Assembly: GCA_015492395.1 (NCBI GenBank)
Contig: WGFD01000144.1
Span: forward strand, 1-5,157
Origin: Deltaproteobacteria bacterium
GTDB lineage: Bacteria > Desulfobacterota > GWC2-55-46 > S146-70
Direction of reading: 5' to 3'
DNA length: 5,157 nucleotides
This document shows positions 1-5,157 of this stretch, piece by piece. Numbering within the stretch: the first letter of the stretch is position 1; the number at the start of each line of letters is the position of its first letter. A program made the position numbers and the translations under genes. The notes under the pieces are model-generated. The model ran no database searches. It was not told the DNA's origin and saw nothing but the letters and a program-made list of their open reading frames with translations.

Positions 1-927
1 ATCATCGCCTCCATGTTCAACCAGCACGCCAAGTGGCTCAAGGTGACTAGCCAGGAGATCCCATGGCGGCGGCCCATCGCCTCGCTCAACTATCTATTGA
101 CCTCTCATGTATGGCGACAGGACCACAACGGCTTTTCCCATCAGGATCCCGGCTTCATCGATCATGTGGTAAATAAGAAGGCCGATATCATCCGGGTTTA
201 TCTTCCACCGGACGCCAATACGCTGCTCTATATCGCGGACAAGTGCCTGCGCAGCCGTAACTTTATCAATGTGATCGTCGCGGGCAAGCAGCCCCAGCCC
301 CAGTGGCTGGATATGGAGGCGGCGATTAAGCACTGCACCGCCGGGATCGGTATCTGGGAGTGGGCCAGCAACGACCGCGGAGCGGAGCCGGATGTGGTCA
401 TGGCATGCGCGGGCGATGTGCCTACCATAGAAACCCTGGCGGCCGTAGACATATTGCGTCGACAAGTGCCTGAACTGAAGATCAGGGTTATCAATGTGGT
501 GGACCTTATGACACTGCAGCAGAAGGAAGAGCACCCTCACGGTCTGTCGGATAAGGAGTTCGATACGCTGTTCACCACCGACAAGCCTATAATCTTCGCC
601 TATCACGGCTATCCTTGGCTGATCCACCGCCTCACCTACCGCAGGACGAACCATAAAAACCTCCACGTGCGCGGCTACAAGGAAGAAGGCACCACCACTA
701 CGCCGTTTGATATGGCGGTTCGCAACGACCTGGACCGCTTCCACTTGGCGGGGGATGTGGTCGACCGGGTGCCGAAGTTTGTCAATATCGCGGCGTATAC
801 CAAACAGATGATCCGTGACAAGCTTATCGAGCACAGGCAGTACATTACCGAGCACGGCCAAGACATGCCGGAGATTACCCAATGGGTATGGACGGGAGAC
901 GCGAAACAGGGGACCGAGCAGCCGTGA
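1..927 (+). CDS. xfp: Phosphoketolase (Xu5P/F6P), C-terminal part, 5' end outside window
   Basis: Thiamine-diphosphate enzyme of the cytoplasm. The family cleaves xylulose 5-phosphate (often also fructose 6-phosphate) with phosphate to give acetyl phosphate plus glyceraldehyde 3-phosphate (or erythrose 4-phosphate). The frame is open from base 1, so the Met at base 13 is internal; 308 residues are visible of a family usually near 800. Family-typical stretches appear in order: [18 protein letters not shown] (bases about 106-159), [16 protein letters not shown] (about 262-312), [15 protein letters not shown] (about 601-645) and [11 protein letters not shown] (about 682-714), then DLDRFHL. This covers the end of the central domain and the whole C-terminal XFP_C-type domain. 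The frame has no internal stop and ends with TGA about where the family normally ends, so the visible part looks functional. A GC-rich hairpin follows directly. The family is known; substrate preference cannot be told from this part. Confidence 0.96.
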   Translation: MIASMFNQHAKWLKVTSQEIPWRRPIASLNYLLTSHVWRQDHNGFSHQDPGFIDHVVNKKADIIRVYLPPDANTLLYIADKCLRSRNFINVIVAGKQPQPQWLDMEAAIKHCTAGIGIWEWASNDRGAEPDVVMACAGDVPTIETLAAVDILRRQVPELKIRVINVVDLMTLQQKEEHPHGLSDKEFDTLFTTDKPIIFAYHGYPWLIHRLTYRRTNHKNLHVRGYKEEGTTTTPFDMAVRNDLDRFHLAGDVVDRVPKFVNIAAYTKQMIRDKLIEHRQYITEHGQDMPEITQWVWTGDAKQGTEQP

Positions 928-928
928 G

Positions 929-956
929 GCGGCCGGCCAGGCCTGGGCCGCTTTGT
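929..956 (+). terminator. Candidate terminator hairpin after phosphoketolase
   Basis: GCGGCC at 929-934 pairs perfectly with GGCCGC at 946-951, and the loop contains the palindrome CCAGGCCTGG (937-946). The hairpin starts two bases after the TGA stop and is followed by CTTTGT, which is only a weak T-tract. Position and stability fit transcription termination, but the short T run makes intrinsic termination uncertain. Confidence 0.4.
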
Positions 957-1016
957 GGTGAGCTTCGTGTCAGCCGGTCGCCGTTGACGGGAACAATCTT
1001 TCCCATTATCGTTTAG

Positions 1017-1163
1017 GGGGGAGATAATCTTTACTATGCCTACTGCGATGGCGGCAAGTGGTATTACGAAACAGCGGTGCCGAAACATGGGGATGATCCG
1101 AATGCATGGCAAAATGTTCCGCTGTCATTTCGCCAAAGCCCACTATACCTTTGGAAGGTCTGA
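1017..1163 (+). pseudogene. Coding-like relic without start, reading into the hairpin repeat
   Basis: After an in-frame TAG at 1014-1016 this frame is open to a TGA at 1161-1163. It gives 48 residues with a natural-looking composition, including GDNLYYAYCDGGKWYYET and DDPNAWQNVPLSF, rich in Tyr, Trp and Asp. There is no ATG or GTG near its beginning, so it looks like the remains of a larger gene rather than a gene in its own right. The last codons and the stop are supplied by the left arm of the repeat element starting at 1153, as expected if that element inserted into, or fused with, old coding sequence. I do not recognise a family. An overlapping frame starting at ATG 1036 (63 codons) has poorer composition and was not chosen. 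Low confidence. Confidence 0.3.
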
Positions 1164-1305
1164 TTTATTCAGACCTTCCGCGTGGCACATGGATATGCCG
1201 CCATTTTCAATGGCTGTAAGTCATTGAAAATGTGAGGAAAAGAAAAATCGCACTTTTTCTTTTTGGTCTCTGAATAATTCAGGGATGAATTATTCAGAGG
1301 TTCCC
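1153..1305. repeat. Five-hairpin MITE-like dispersed repeat (full copy)
   Basis: Five inverted repeats follow one another with almost no spacing. H1: GGAAGGTCTGA (1153-1163) with TCAGACCTTCC (1169-1179), loop of 5. H2: GGCACA (1184-1189) with TATGCC (1194-1199), one mismatch, extended outward by a T.G and a G-C pair. H3: CATTTTCAATG (1202-1212) with CATTGAAAATG (1222-1232), extended inward by a G.T and a C-G pair. H4: AAAAGAAAAA (1238-1247) with TTTTTCTTTT (1254-1263). H5: CTCTGAATAATTC (1268-1280) with GAATTATTCAGAG (1287-1299). The outer ends also form an imperfect terminal inverted repeat: the first 18 bases match the reverse complement of 1287-1304 at 14 positions. A 41-base copy of the left end lies at 5117-5157. 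No ORF inside and no clear target-site duplication. Most likely a non-autonomous mobile or REP/MITE-type element; a structured RNA is the alternative. Confidence 0.75.
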
Positions 1306-1392
1306 TAATTGAGAAGAGCGATGGGCTATGAAGAAGGTAATAATTCCAATGTTGAGCATCTGGCTCGATTTAACCTTTAATCGCCTGCAGTA

Positions 1393-1563
1393 ATGGAGGA
1401 GGACAGGCGCCTAGTCGCTACAGCCGCTTCGGTAAAACAGGCTTATGAGAACTACATGGAAACGGCTGCCGCCGAATTCCGCCCGGCCAATTCCGGGATC
1501 AATCTGCCATACAGTGCTGTAGACGAAATGGCGCCGGATTTTATTATACAATGTCCGGGATAA
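1393..1563 (+). CDS. Possible small protein, 56 aa, unknown (perhaps a fragment)
   Basis: ATG at 1393 opens 56 codons ending in TAA at 1561-1563. Composition is protein-like (Ala/Glu-rich N-terminal half suggesting a helix, e.g. LVATAASVKQAYENYMETAA) and third positions are mostly G or C. There is no good Shine-Dalgarno site directly upstream. Its ATG overlaps the TAA of a 21-codon ORF (1328-1393, beginning MKKVIIPMLSIWL, which resembles the start of a signal peptide) through the sequence TAATG. The two may be translationally coupled, or they may be halves of one exported protein of about 77 residues split by a frameshift near 1391. No family recognised. It could be real, a remnant, or chance. 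Confidence 0.3.
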   Translation: MEEDRRLVATAASVKQAYENYMETAAAEFRPANSGINLPYSAVDEMAPDFIIQCPG

Positions 1564-1678
1564 TGCTTTTCCTTGACCGGCTTTCATAGTGTTCCGGTGT
1601 CATGTGGATGGACATCGCGCTTGCTTTGGCAGTGAATCACCGTAAAGTGCGCGGCTATATGGCCGTTAAAGAATAGTG

Positions 1679-1684
1679 AGGAGA
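1679..1684 (+). promoter_or_regulatory. Shine-Dalgarno site selecting the GTG start at 1693
   Basis: AGGAGA lies 8 nt before GTG at 1693, an ideal distance. The nearer ATG at 1686 is only 1 nt from the site and opens just 7 codons before a stop, so GTG is the better start. Confidence 0.6.
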
Positions 1685-1692
1685 CATGAGCC

Positions 1693-2313
1693 GTGAGCGG
1701 ATCCAGTGATCTATTCCCGCCACCTCCGAGGAAAGTCCCATTTGCCCTGAGGGCCAAGCTCCTTTTTGGCGGAGCCAGAAGGCAGGCAAGTTGGCTGATG
1801 CTTGGACTGTCGGTCTCATTCTTCTTCGTATTGGCATTCGATGCCTCGTCGTTCCGGTATTTCCGCGGGGATCTGAACCGGGCGGAGGGTGCCGTCGTAT
1901 CCAGCAAGCGGACACTCTTTACCACCGGTGTATTTTCTTCCGGGGGTGCCCTTCATGATCCAGGGTACCGTATATTCAGACATTGCTATGAATTTGCAGT
2001 GGACGGAAATAAGCATGCCGGTGCCTCATATGGTCCGGAGCTCAGGAAAAATGAAGTGGCCTCCATTACTATTGAATACCTGAAGAACAATCCCACTGTT
2101 TCACGCATTCAGGGTATGACACCTGGGATTCACCTCAAGGGTGGCGGAGTCTCTTTAATCATTGTTGTTGCAATAATCACGATAGCCCTCGTTTCTGTCG
2201 TCAAGCAGATGCTAAAAGGAAGCAAGTATATCCATCTGCTGAAATATGGCCGGTGGACCATGGCCAGTGTAGTATCCAGGAACCTGTTGTCCAGGAACAC
2301 GGGAAGAGAATGA
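1693..2313 (+). CDS. DUF3592-like membrane protein, N-terminal two thirds (ends at in-frame TGA)
   Basis: Translation starts at GTG and runs 206 residues to a TGA at 2311-2313. Order of parts: a short basic, Pro-rich N-terminus; a membrane helix around residues 33-49; a soluble domain of about 100 residues (52-150) containing YEFAVDGNKHAGASY and ITIEYLKNNPTVSRIQGM; a second helix around 153-170; then a KYGR-type stretch that begins a second soluble domain. The pattern of an extracytoplasmic module with Y-x-F-x-V-D-G-x-x followed by V-x-Y-x-x-x-x-P-x-x-S-R-I is what DUF3592-type proteins of unknown function show. The second module breaks off at the TGA, and its remainder continues in the same frame beyond it (2314-2616). 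A secreted protein gene follows, probably in one operon. As it stands the product would lack its C-terminal module and last helix; it may be a truncated protein, a pseudogene, or the result of a sequencing error. Family assignment is from memory of the pattern. Confidence 0.75.
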   Translation: MSGSSDLFPPPPRKVPFALRAKLLFGGARRQASWLMLGLSVSFFFVLAFDASSFRYFRGDLNRAEGAVVSSKRTLFTTGVFSSGGALHDPGYRIFRHCYEFAVDGNKHAGASYGPELRKNEVASITIEYLKNNPTVSRIQGMTPGIHLKGGGVSLIIVVAIITIALVSVVKQMLKGSKYIHLLKYGRWTMASVVSRNLLSRNTGRE

Positions 2314-2616
2314 TACGAGGTCGTCTACGAATTCATAGCCGGCGATGGCAGAAAGGAGAGGGTCAAAGAGAGGCCTTACTACACTGATACTGGTAAAGTT
2401 GGAGACGAGAGGGGGCTTCTGTACGATGCTGACCGGACCGATAGCGTATTCATCCTGCCGCTGGGCACAACGTATGATGCTTTGGCGAGTGAGCGGACAG
2501 GTCTCCCATTGAGAAGATACTGGATGTTGCTCGTGCCTTTCCTCTCGGTGGTCTGTATCGCCGTGTCGGTCTATTTCGAGTTCAATGGCGCTGCTCAGTG
2601 GCGATGCCATTGGTGA
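2314..2616 (+). pseudogene. In-frame remainder of the DUF3592-like gene after the TGA
   Basis: Directly after the TGA the same frame stays open for 100 codons to a TGA at 2614-2616. It begins YEVVYEFIAGDGRKERV, then ERGLLYDADRTDSVFILPLG, then a hydrophobic segment (residues 70-88 of this part, WMLLVPFLSVVCIAVSVYF). This reads as the missing half of the second module: a Y-x-x-x-F-E-F-x-x-x-D-G-R strand pair followed by an LLYD motif, common in this type of protein, then a third membrane helix. No start codon with a ribosome site lies near its beginning, so it is unlikely to be a separate gene. Without the single TGA the gene would encode 307 residues and end 25 nt before the next gene. Confidence 0.65.
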
Positions 2617-2641
2617 GCGGGTAAGGTAAAAGGAGGCTCCA

Positions 2642-3442
2642 ATGAATAGAGAGAATTTCCGGGTGGTCTTTTTCATTATAGTTTTTATTAGTGTCATCTC
2701 CGCTGCATATGGCCATGGTGGAGAGCGGTACCACGCTTTCAGTCTCGGAAAACACTCGATAGATGGGAATGAACTAGAGTTTACATTTCCATCGCCGCCG
2801 CCTACGAAGACCCTTTACCTTTTTAATTATAAATGGAAACAGAAAGAGCCTTATAAGAAGGCAAGGTTGGTGGTAAAGCTGTATGACAAAGACAAAAAGC
2901 TTATTGCCGCCGGTGAGAGCATATGGATAAATATGCGAAGTGATCCTGCACGTTTCGCCCATATATCATTCGGATCGGTCCCGATTAAGGCGGTATCGCC
3001 GGCTAATATTGATGATATTGCCTACTTTTCTATCTATCTGCAGGAGCCTCCAGGGAGAGAATTGATTGTTTTGGATGACGACAGGCCGGAGGTAAGCTTT
3101 GGAAGACGTGTCATCGCCGCGATAAAACAGGGAAAGGATGCCTACATAAGTCTTTTCGCCGGCAGCCCGCTGTCACAGCAGCAACTAAAGGCGGCGGAAT
3201 ATGAATATAAAATGATGATGGAAGTCCTAGCCGGTGACCTCGATATCGTAAGCATCCTTCCCATGAAACCGAGTGATGCCGTGGATGTCCGCTACCCCTG
3301 TACCGAGCCGTTCGACATGACGTTCGGCCCACGCTTCGAACGCAGTGAGGTTGTAGATGGTGGCCAAACAACGACTACGATGACTCTGTCATTACCGATC
3401 GGAAAAGTACGTGGAGAGTGGCGCATACTATTCCCGGAATAA
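2642..3442 (+). CDS. Secreted protein of unknown function, 266 aa
   Basis: A perfect AGGAGG (2631-2636) sits 5 nt before ATG 2642. The N-terminus has a basic start (MNRENFR), a hydrophobic core (about residues 8-20) and a likely signal peptidase I site after AYG (residue 24), so the mature protein is predicted to be exported to the periplasm or beyond. It is not a lipoprotein, as there is no Cys at the cleavage point. The mature part is about 242 residues, mainly alternating beta-like stretches (e.g. LEFTFPSPPPTKTLYLFNYKW, here residues about 41-61; ARLVVKLYDKDKKLIAAGESIW), a more helical middle (LSQQQLKAAEYEYKMMMEVLAG) and a single Cys (YPCTEPF). No other membrane segment. I recognise no family or catalytic motif. 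It follows the DUF3592-like gene by 25 nt on the same strand, so the two are probably co-transcribed and may act together at the envelope (inference). Confidence 0.85.
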   Translation: MNRENFRVVFFIIVFISVISAAYGHGGERYHAFSLGKHSIDGNELEFTFPSPPPTKTLYLFNYKWKQKEPYKKARLVVKLYDKDKKLIAAGESIWINMRSDPARFAHISFGSVPIKAVSPANIDDIAYFSIYLQEPPGRELIVLDDDRPEVSFGRRVIAAIKQGKDAYISLFAGSPLSQQQLKAAEYEYKMMMEVLAGDLDIVSILPMKPSDAVDVRYPCTEPFDMTFGPRFERSEVVDGGQTTTTMTLSLPIGKVRGEWRILFPE

Positions 3443-3681
3443 GCGGAGGCGTCTTTGAGTGCCGCTTCGCCGAAGGCTCTATCCGATACCATTTAGAGTC
3501 TCTTGGTCTGTGCCGAAAGATCAGGTGACAGATCACGGAGGCTCGCGGACGGGGAAGAGTGGCAGATGTCATGGTGACAATAGAAGGATAACATACCTCT
3601 ATTCTACATTAACAAACAGGAAAGGGCGAAATGCACTGCCAAGATTGACAGGCAGGTCGGATGATTCCTTGCATGAGGAGA

Positions 3682-3709
3682 TCCCCTGTCTGCTGCAGGG
3701 AGCTTCAAT
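3682..3709 (+). repeat. Small palindromic repeat, degenerate copy
   Basis: CCCTG (3684-3688) pairs with CAGGG (3696-3700), followed by AGCTTCAAT (3701-3709). Bases 3691-3709 match 5025-5043 at 17 of 19 positions, ending in the same AGCTTCAAT. It lies just beyond the 3' end of the glycosyltransferase gene. The rest of the 289-base gap 3443-3731 shows no gene I can support; the short ORFs there look like chance frames. Confidence 0.5.
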
Positions 3710-3731
3710 AAATCAGAGGGTTCTCGGCGAT

Positions 3732-4781
3732 TTAGATTTCCTCCAGCATCGACTTCATCTTTAAGGATATCCTTCTCATAATATGGGGGGCAAAGGTCAG
3801 ATACCACAGCAGATACTCTGGTTTGTTGTAATTTGCGCACCTTCTCAGATACACTTGGGCACGCTTGATGTCCTTGCCATTTGCCATCAACATGATTGCC
3901 AATGTCTTGTTTAACCCGCTCAGCTTTCTATCGACCTCGGCCTTGTTCCGGGAATAATAATCTCTGTCATTCAAGCCATGCTTCTCAGCTATCTTTAGAA
4001 GGTTGGCATACTTTTTAAATAGTATCTCCGATCCGTTAAGTTTTTTCTTGGTGGTTGAGATTTGAGCGGCATGGTATCGTAGTTTGTATGTTGGCACATC
4101 TATGAAGGCCACCATATGAGACCTTGTAATCCTGAGCACAAATTCGTAGTCTTCAAAAAGCCAATACGGCTCATGCTGGAGCCCTACGCTTTCCAATAGA
4201 CTTCTCCTGAACATAACGGTATTCGTGGAAAGTATGGGCTCGTCATAATATTTGTCGAATATGTTCCCGGTATAGATCTTTCTATGTTCCCATCTTTTCA
4301 GATTCAACCCGGCGTCCGCTATTGAAATGCTTTCTGGGTAGATGTCCTCATAGGTTGCTTTGCTGTCCATGTACGCCGAGCTATGATATTTTTTCAGGTG
4401 AAATTCGTCCCAGTACCCCTTATCGTTAAATGCGGAAAACTCCGAGCAAACCAAGGCAACGTCGGGATAATTGTCCAGAAAATCGGCCTGAATCTTTATC
4501 TTGTATGGATAGTAGAGATCATCCGAATCGAGGAATGCAATGTATTCCCCTTTCGCCATTCTCATACCCGCGTTTCGCGCACTGGCCGGTCCGCCGTTTT
4601 CGGTATACATGTATTTTATCCTATCCTGATACGGCTTCAGCTTCTCGCGTGTATCGTCGTTAGAGCCATCATCGATGACTATAATTTCAATATCATTGTG
4701 CGTCTGTTCGAGCACGCTTTCTATTGCCTCCGGGAGAAGGTCCGCCCTGTTGTAAGTTGGTATGATGATGCTCACCATCAT
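3732..4781 (-). CDS. Family 2 glycosyltransferase (GT-A fold), 349 aa
   Basis: Transfers a sugar from a nucleotide-sugar donor to an acceptor, usually in surface polysaccharide or lipid-linked glycan synthesis, on the cytoplasmic face of the membrane. The N-terminal GT2 domain shows all hallmarks: VSIIIPTYNRADLLPEAIESV (residues 3-23), IVIDDGSNDDT (34-44), the NGGPASARNAG loop (62-72) and the metal-binding DSD in FLDSDD (85-87). Further on, FEDYEF (209-214) carries the ED pair expected near the catalytic base. The C-terminal third is charged and helical with no membrane helices. The length is normal for a complete soluble GT2. The first of two adjacent ATGs was chosen because AAAGGA lies 9 nt upstream. 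It stands alone on the minus strand, convergent with the secreted-protein gene, and is richer in A+T than the phosphoketolase, which may mean a transferred gene. Donor and acceptor cannot be inferred. Confidence 0.95.
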   Translation of the reverse strand: MMVSIIIPTYNRADLLPEAIESVLEQTHNDIEIIVIDDGSNDDTREKLKPYQDRIKYMYTENGGPASARNAGMRMAKGEYIAFLDSDDLYYPYKIKIQADFLDNYPDVALVCSEFSAFNDKGYWDEFHLKKYHSSAYMDSKATYEDIYPESISIADAGLNLKRWEHRKIYTGNIFDKYYDEPILSTNTVMFRRSLLESVGLQHEPYWLFEDYEFVLRITRSHMVAFIDVPTYKLRYHAAQISTTKKKLNGSEILFKKYANLLKIAEKHGLNDRDYYSRNKAEVDRKLSGLNKTLAIMLMANGKDIKRAQVYLRRCANYNKPEYLLWYLTFAPHIMRRISLKMKSMLEEI

Positions 4782-5116
4782 TTCTTTGAATCCTTTCCGG
4801 TCATTATGTCTATGGGGGGCATGCTGGATTATTGACTTTCATATCTTTCTCAGGAAGGAACTTTACCACACAATCAATCTAATTGACACCTTTTTCCTTC
4901 AAACACCGTGTCACTGCTGATAATTTTTCCGGCTGCAGGAAAAGGTGGAGCCGGAACTTCCGAAGATGGAGAAGCAGGAATAGGAGATACTTCTCTGTCG
5001 TGCCGGCAGGCATTCCCCGCAGCTTGCCGCGGGGAGCTTCAATGGGAGGAATAAAACGGAGATCCCTTGAGGCGGTCCTCGTCGTCCTCATTCTTGCCGG
5101 ATCTATAATTCCTTAA
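4782..5116. other. Upstream region of the glycosyltransferase gene, no gene seen
   Basis: This 335-base stretch holds a likely ribosome site for the minus-strand gene (AAAGGA on the minus strand, 4791-4796) and a palindromic repeat (5014-5043). Both strands have open frames of 70-77 codons (4883-5116 plus; 4879-5091 minus), but they run through the palindrome, are Arg/Leu-rich and lack convincing ribosome sites, so I do not call them genes. Promoter elements for the glycosyltransferase must lie here, but none is convincing. Confidence 0.5.
5014..5043 (+). repeat. Small palindromic repeat, better-preserved copy
   Basis: TCCCCGC (5014-5020) pairs perfectly with GCGGGGA (5029-5035) around an 8-base loop, followed by GCTTCAAT. 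It is related to the copy at 3682-3709 (17 of 19 identical over the 3' part, same orientation). The two copies bracket the glycosyltransferase gene. Confidence 0.6.
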
Positions 5117-5157
5117 GGAAGGTCTGATTTATTCAGACCTTCCGCGCGGCACAGGGA
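5117..5157. repeat. Left end of a second five-hairpin element, cut by the window end
   Basis: These 41 bases match 1153-1193 at 39 positions. The 11-bp hairpin GGAAGGTCTGA (5117-5127) / TCAGACCTTCC (5133-5143) is identical in both copies. The two differences are C at 5147 (T at 1183) and G at 5154 (T at 1190). The copy is preceded by TTAA, and together they form the 12-base palindrome TTCCTTAAGGAA (5109-5120). The element presumably continues beyond the window. Confidence 0.85.

Noticed and set aside
94..882. 262-codon open frame on the minus strand inside phosphoketolase
   Set aside because: It is antisense to a strongly conserved enzyme gene, and its translation is Arg/Val/His-rich with no recognisable motif; a shadow of codon bias.
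984..1012. Promoter-like TTGACG, 17 nt, TATCGT
   Set aside because: The -10 matches only 4 of 6, and no credible gene start follows.
1036..1227. 63-codon plus-strand frame from ATG 1036
   Set aside because: Its second half is a translation of the hairpin element, and its composition is poor compared with the overlapping frame 1017-1163.
1153..1305. CRISPR array or integron attC site
   Set aside because: The five inverted repeats differ in sequence, there are no regular spacers, and no integrase or cas gene is nearby.
3424..3528. Open -1 frame running past the stop of the secreted-protein gene (ending LGLCRKIR)
   Set aside because: The main frame ends naturally with GEWRILFPE, and nothing supports a frameshift.
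4860..4895. Possible extended -10 promoter on the minus strand (TGGTAAAGT) for the glycosyltransferase
   Set aside because: There is no acceptable -35 hexamer at the right distance; too weak to list.

Overview
This looks like an ordinary bacterial chromosome fragment of mixed base composition. The first gene is fairly GC-rich and the glycosyltransferase gene is visibly richer in A+T. The reading frames use Shine-Dalgarno sites and the standard bacterial code. A phosphoketolase next to small repeat elements fits an environmental, proteobacterium-like organism, but nothing here fixes the taxon. The window begins inside a gene and ends inside a dispersed repeat, so it may be a short assembly contig broken at a repeat (inference).

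Layout: (1) 1-927, plus strand: the C-terminal part of a phosphoketolase (xylulose-5-phosphate/fructose-6-phosphate), followed by a GC-rich hairpin. (2) 928-1692 is 765 bases without a clear full gene. It holds a coding-like relic without a start (1017-1163), a compact element of five consecutive hairpins (1153-1305), and a small coding-like ORF (1393-1563) overlapped by a 21-codon ORF through TAATG. I see nothing recognisable in 1564-1678. (3) 1693-2616: a gene for a DUF3592-like membrane protein broken by one in-frame TGA at 2311-2313. (4) 2642-3442: a secreted protein of unknown family, 25 nt downstream and with a strong Shine-Dalgarno site, probably in the same operon. (5) 3443-3731: a convergent intergenic stretch with one copy of a small palindromic repeat. 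(6) 3732-4781, minus strand: a family 2 glycosyltransferase. (7) 4782-5116: its upstream region, with a second, better copy of the palindromic repeat. (8) 5117-5157: a truncated second copy of the five-hairpin element, cut off by the window end.

The genes do not form one obvious pathway. Phosphoketolase is central carbon metabolism, the glycosyltransferase suggests surface polysaccharide synthesis, and the DUF3592-like/secreted pair suggests an envelope function that cannot be named. The most interesting signals are the five-hairpin repeat family, the in-frame TGA in an otherwise intact gene, and the pair of related palindromes bracketing the glycosyltransferase.
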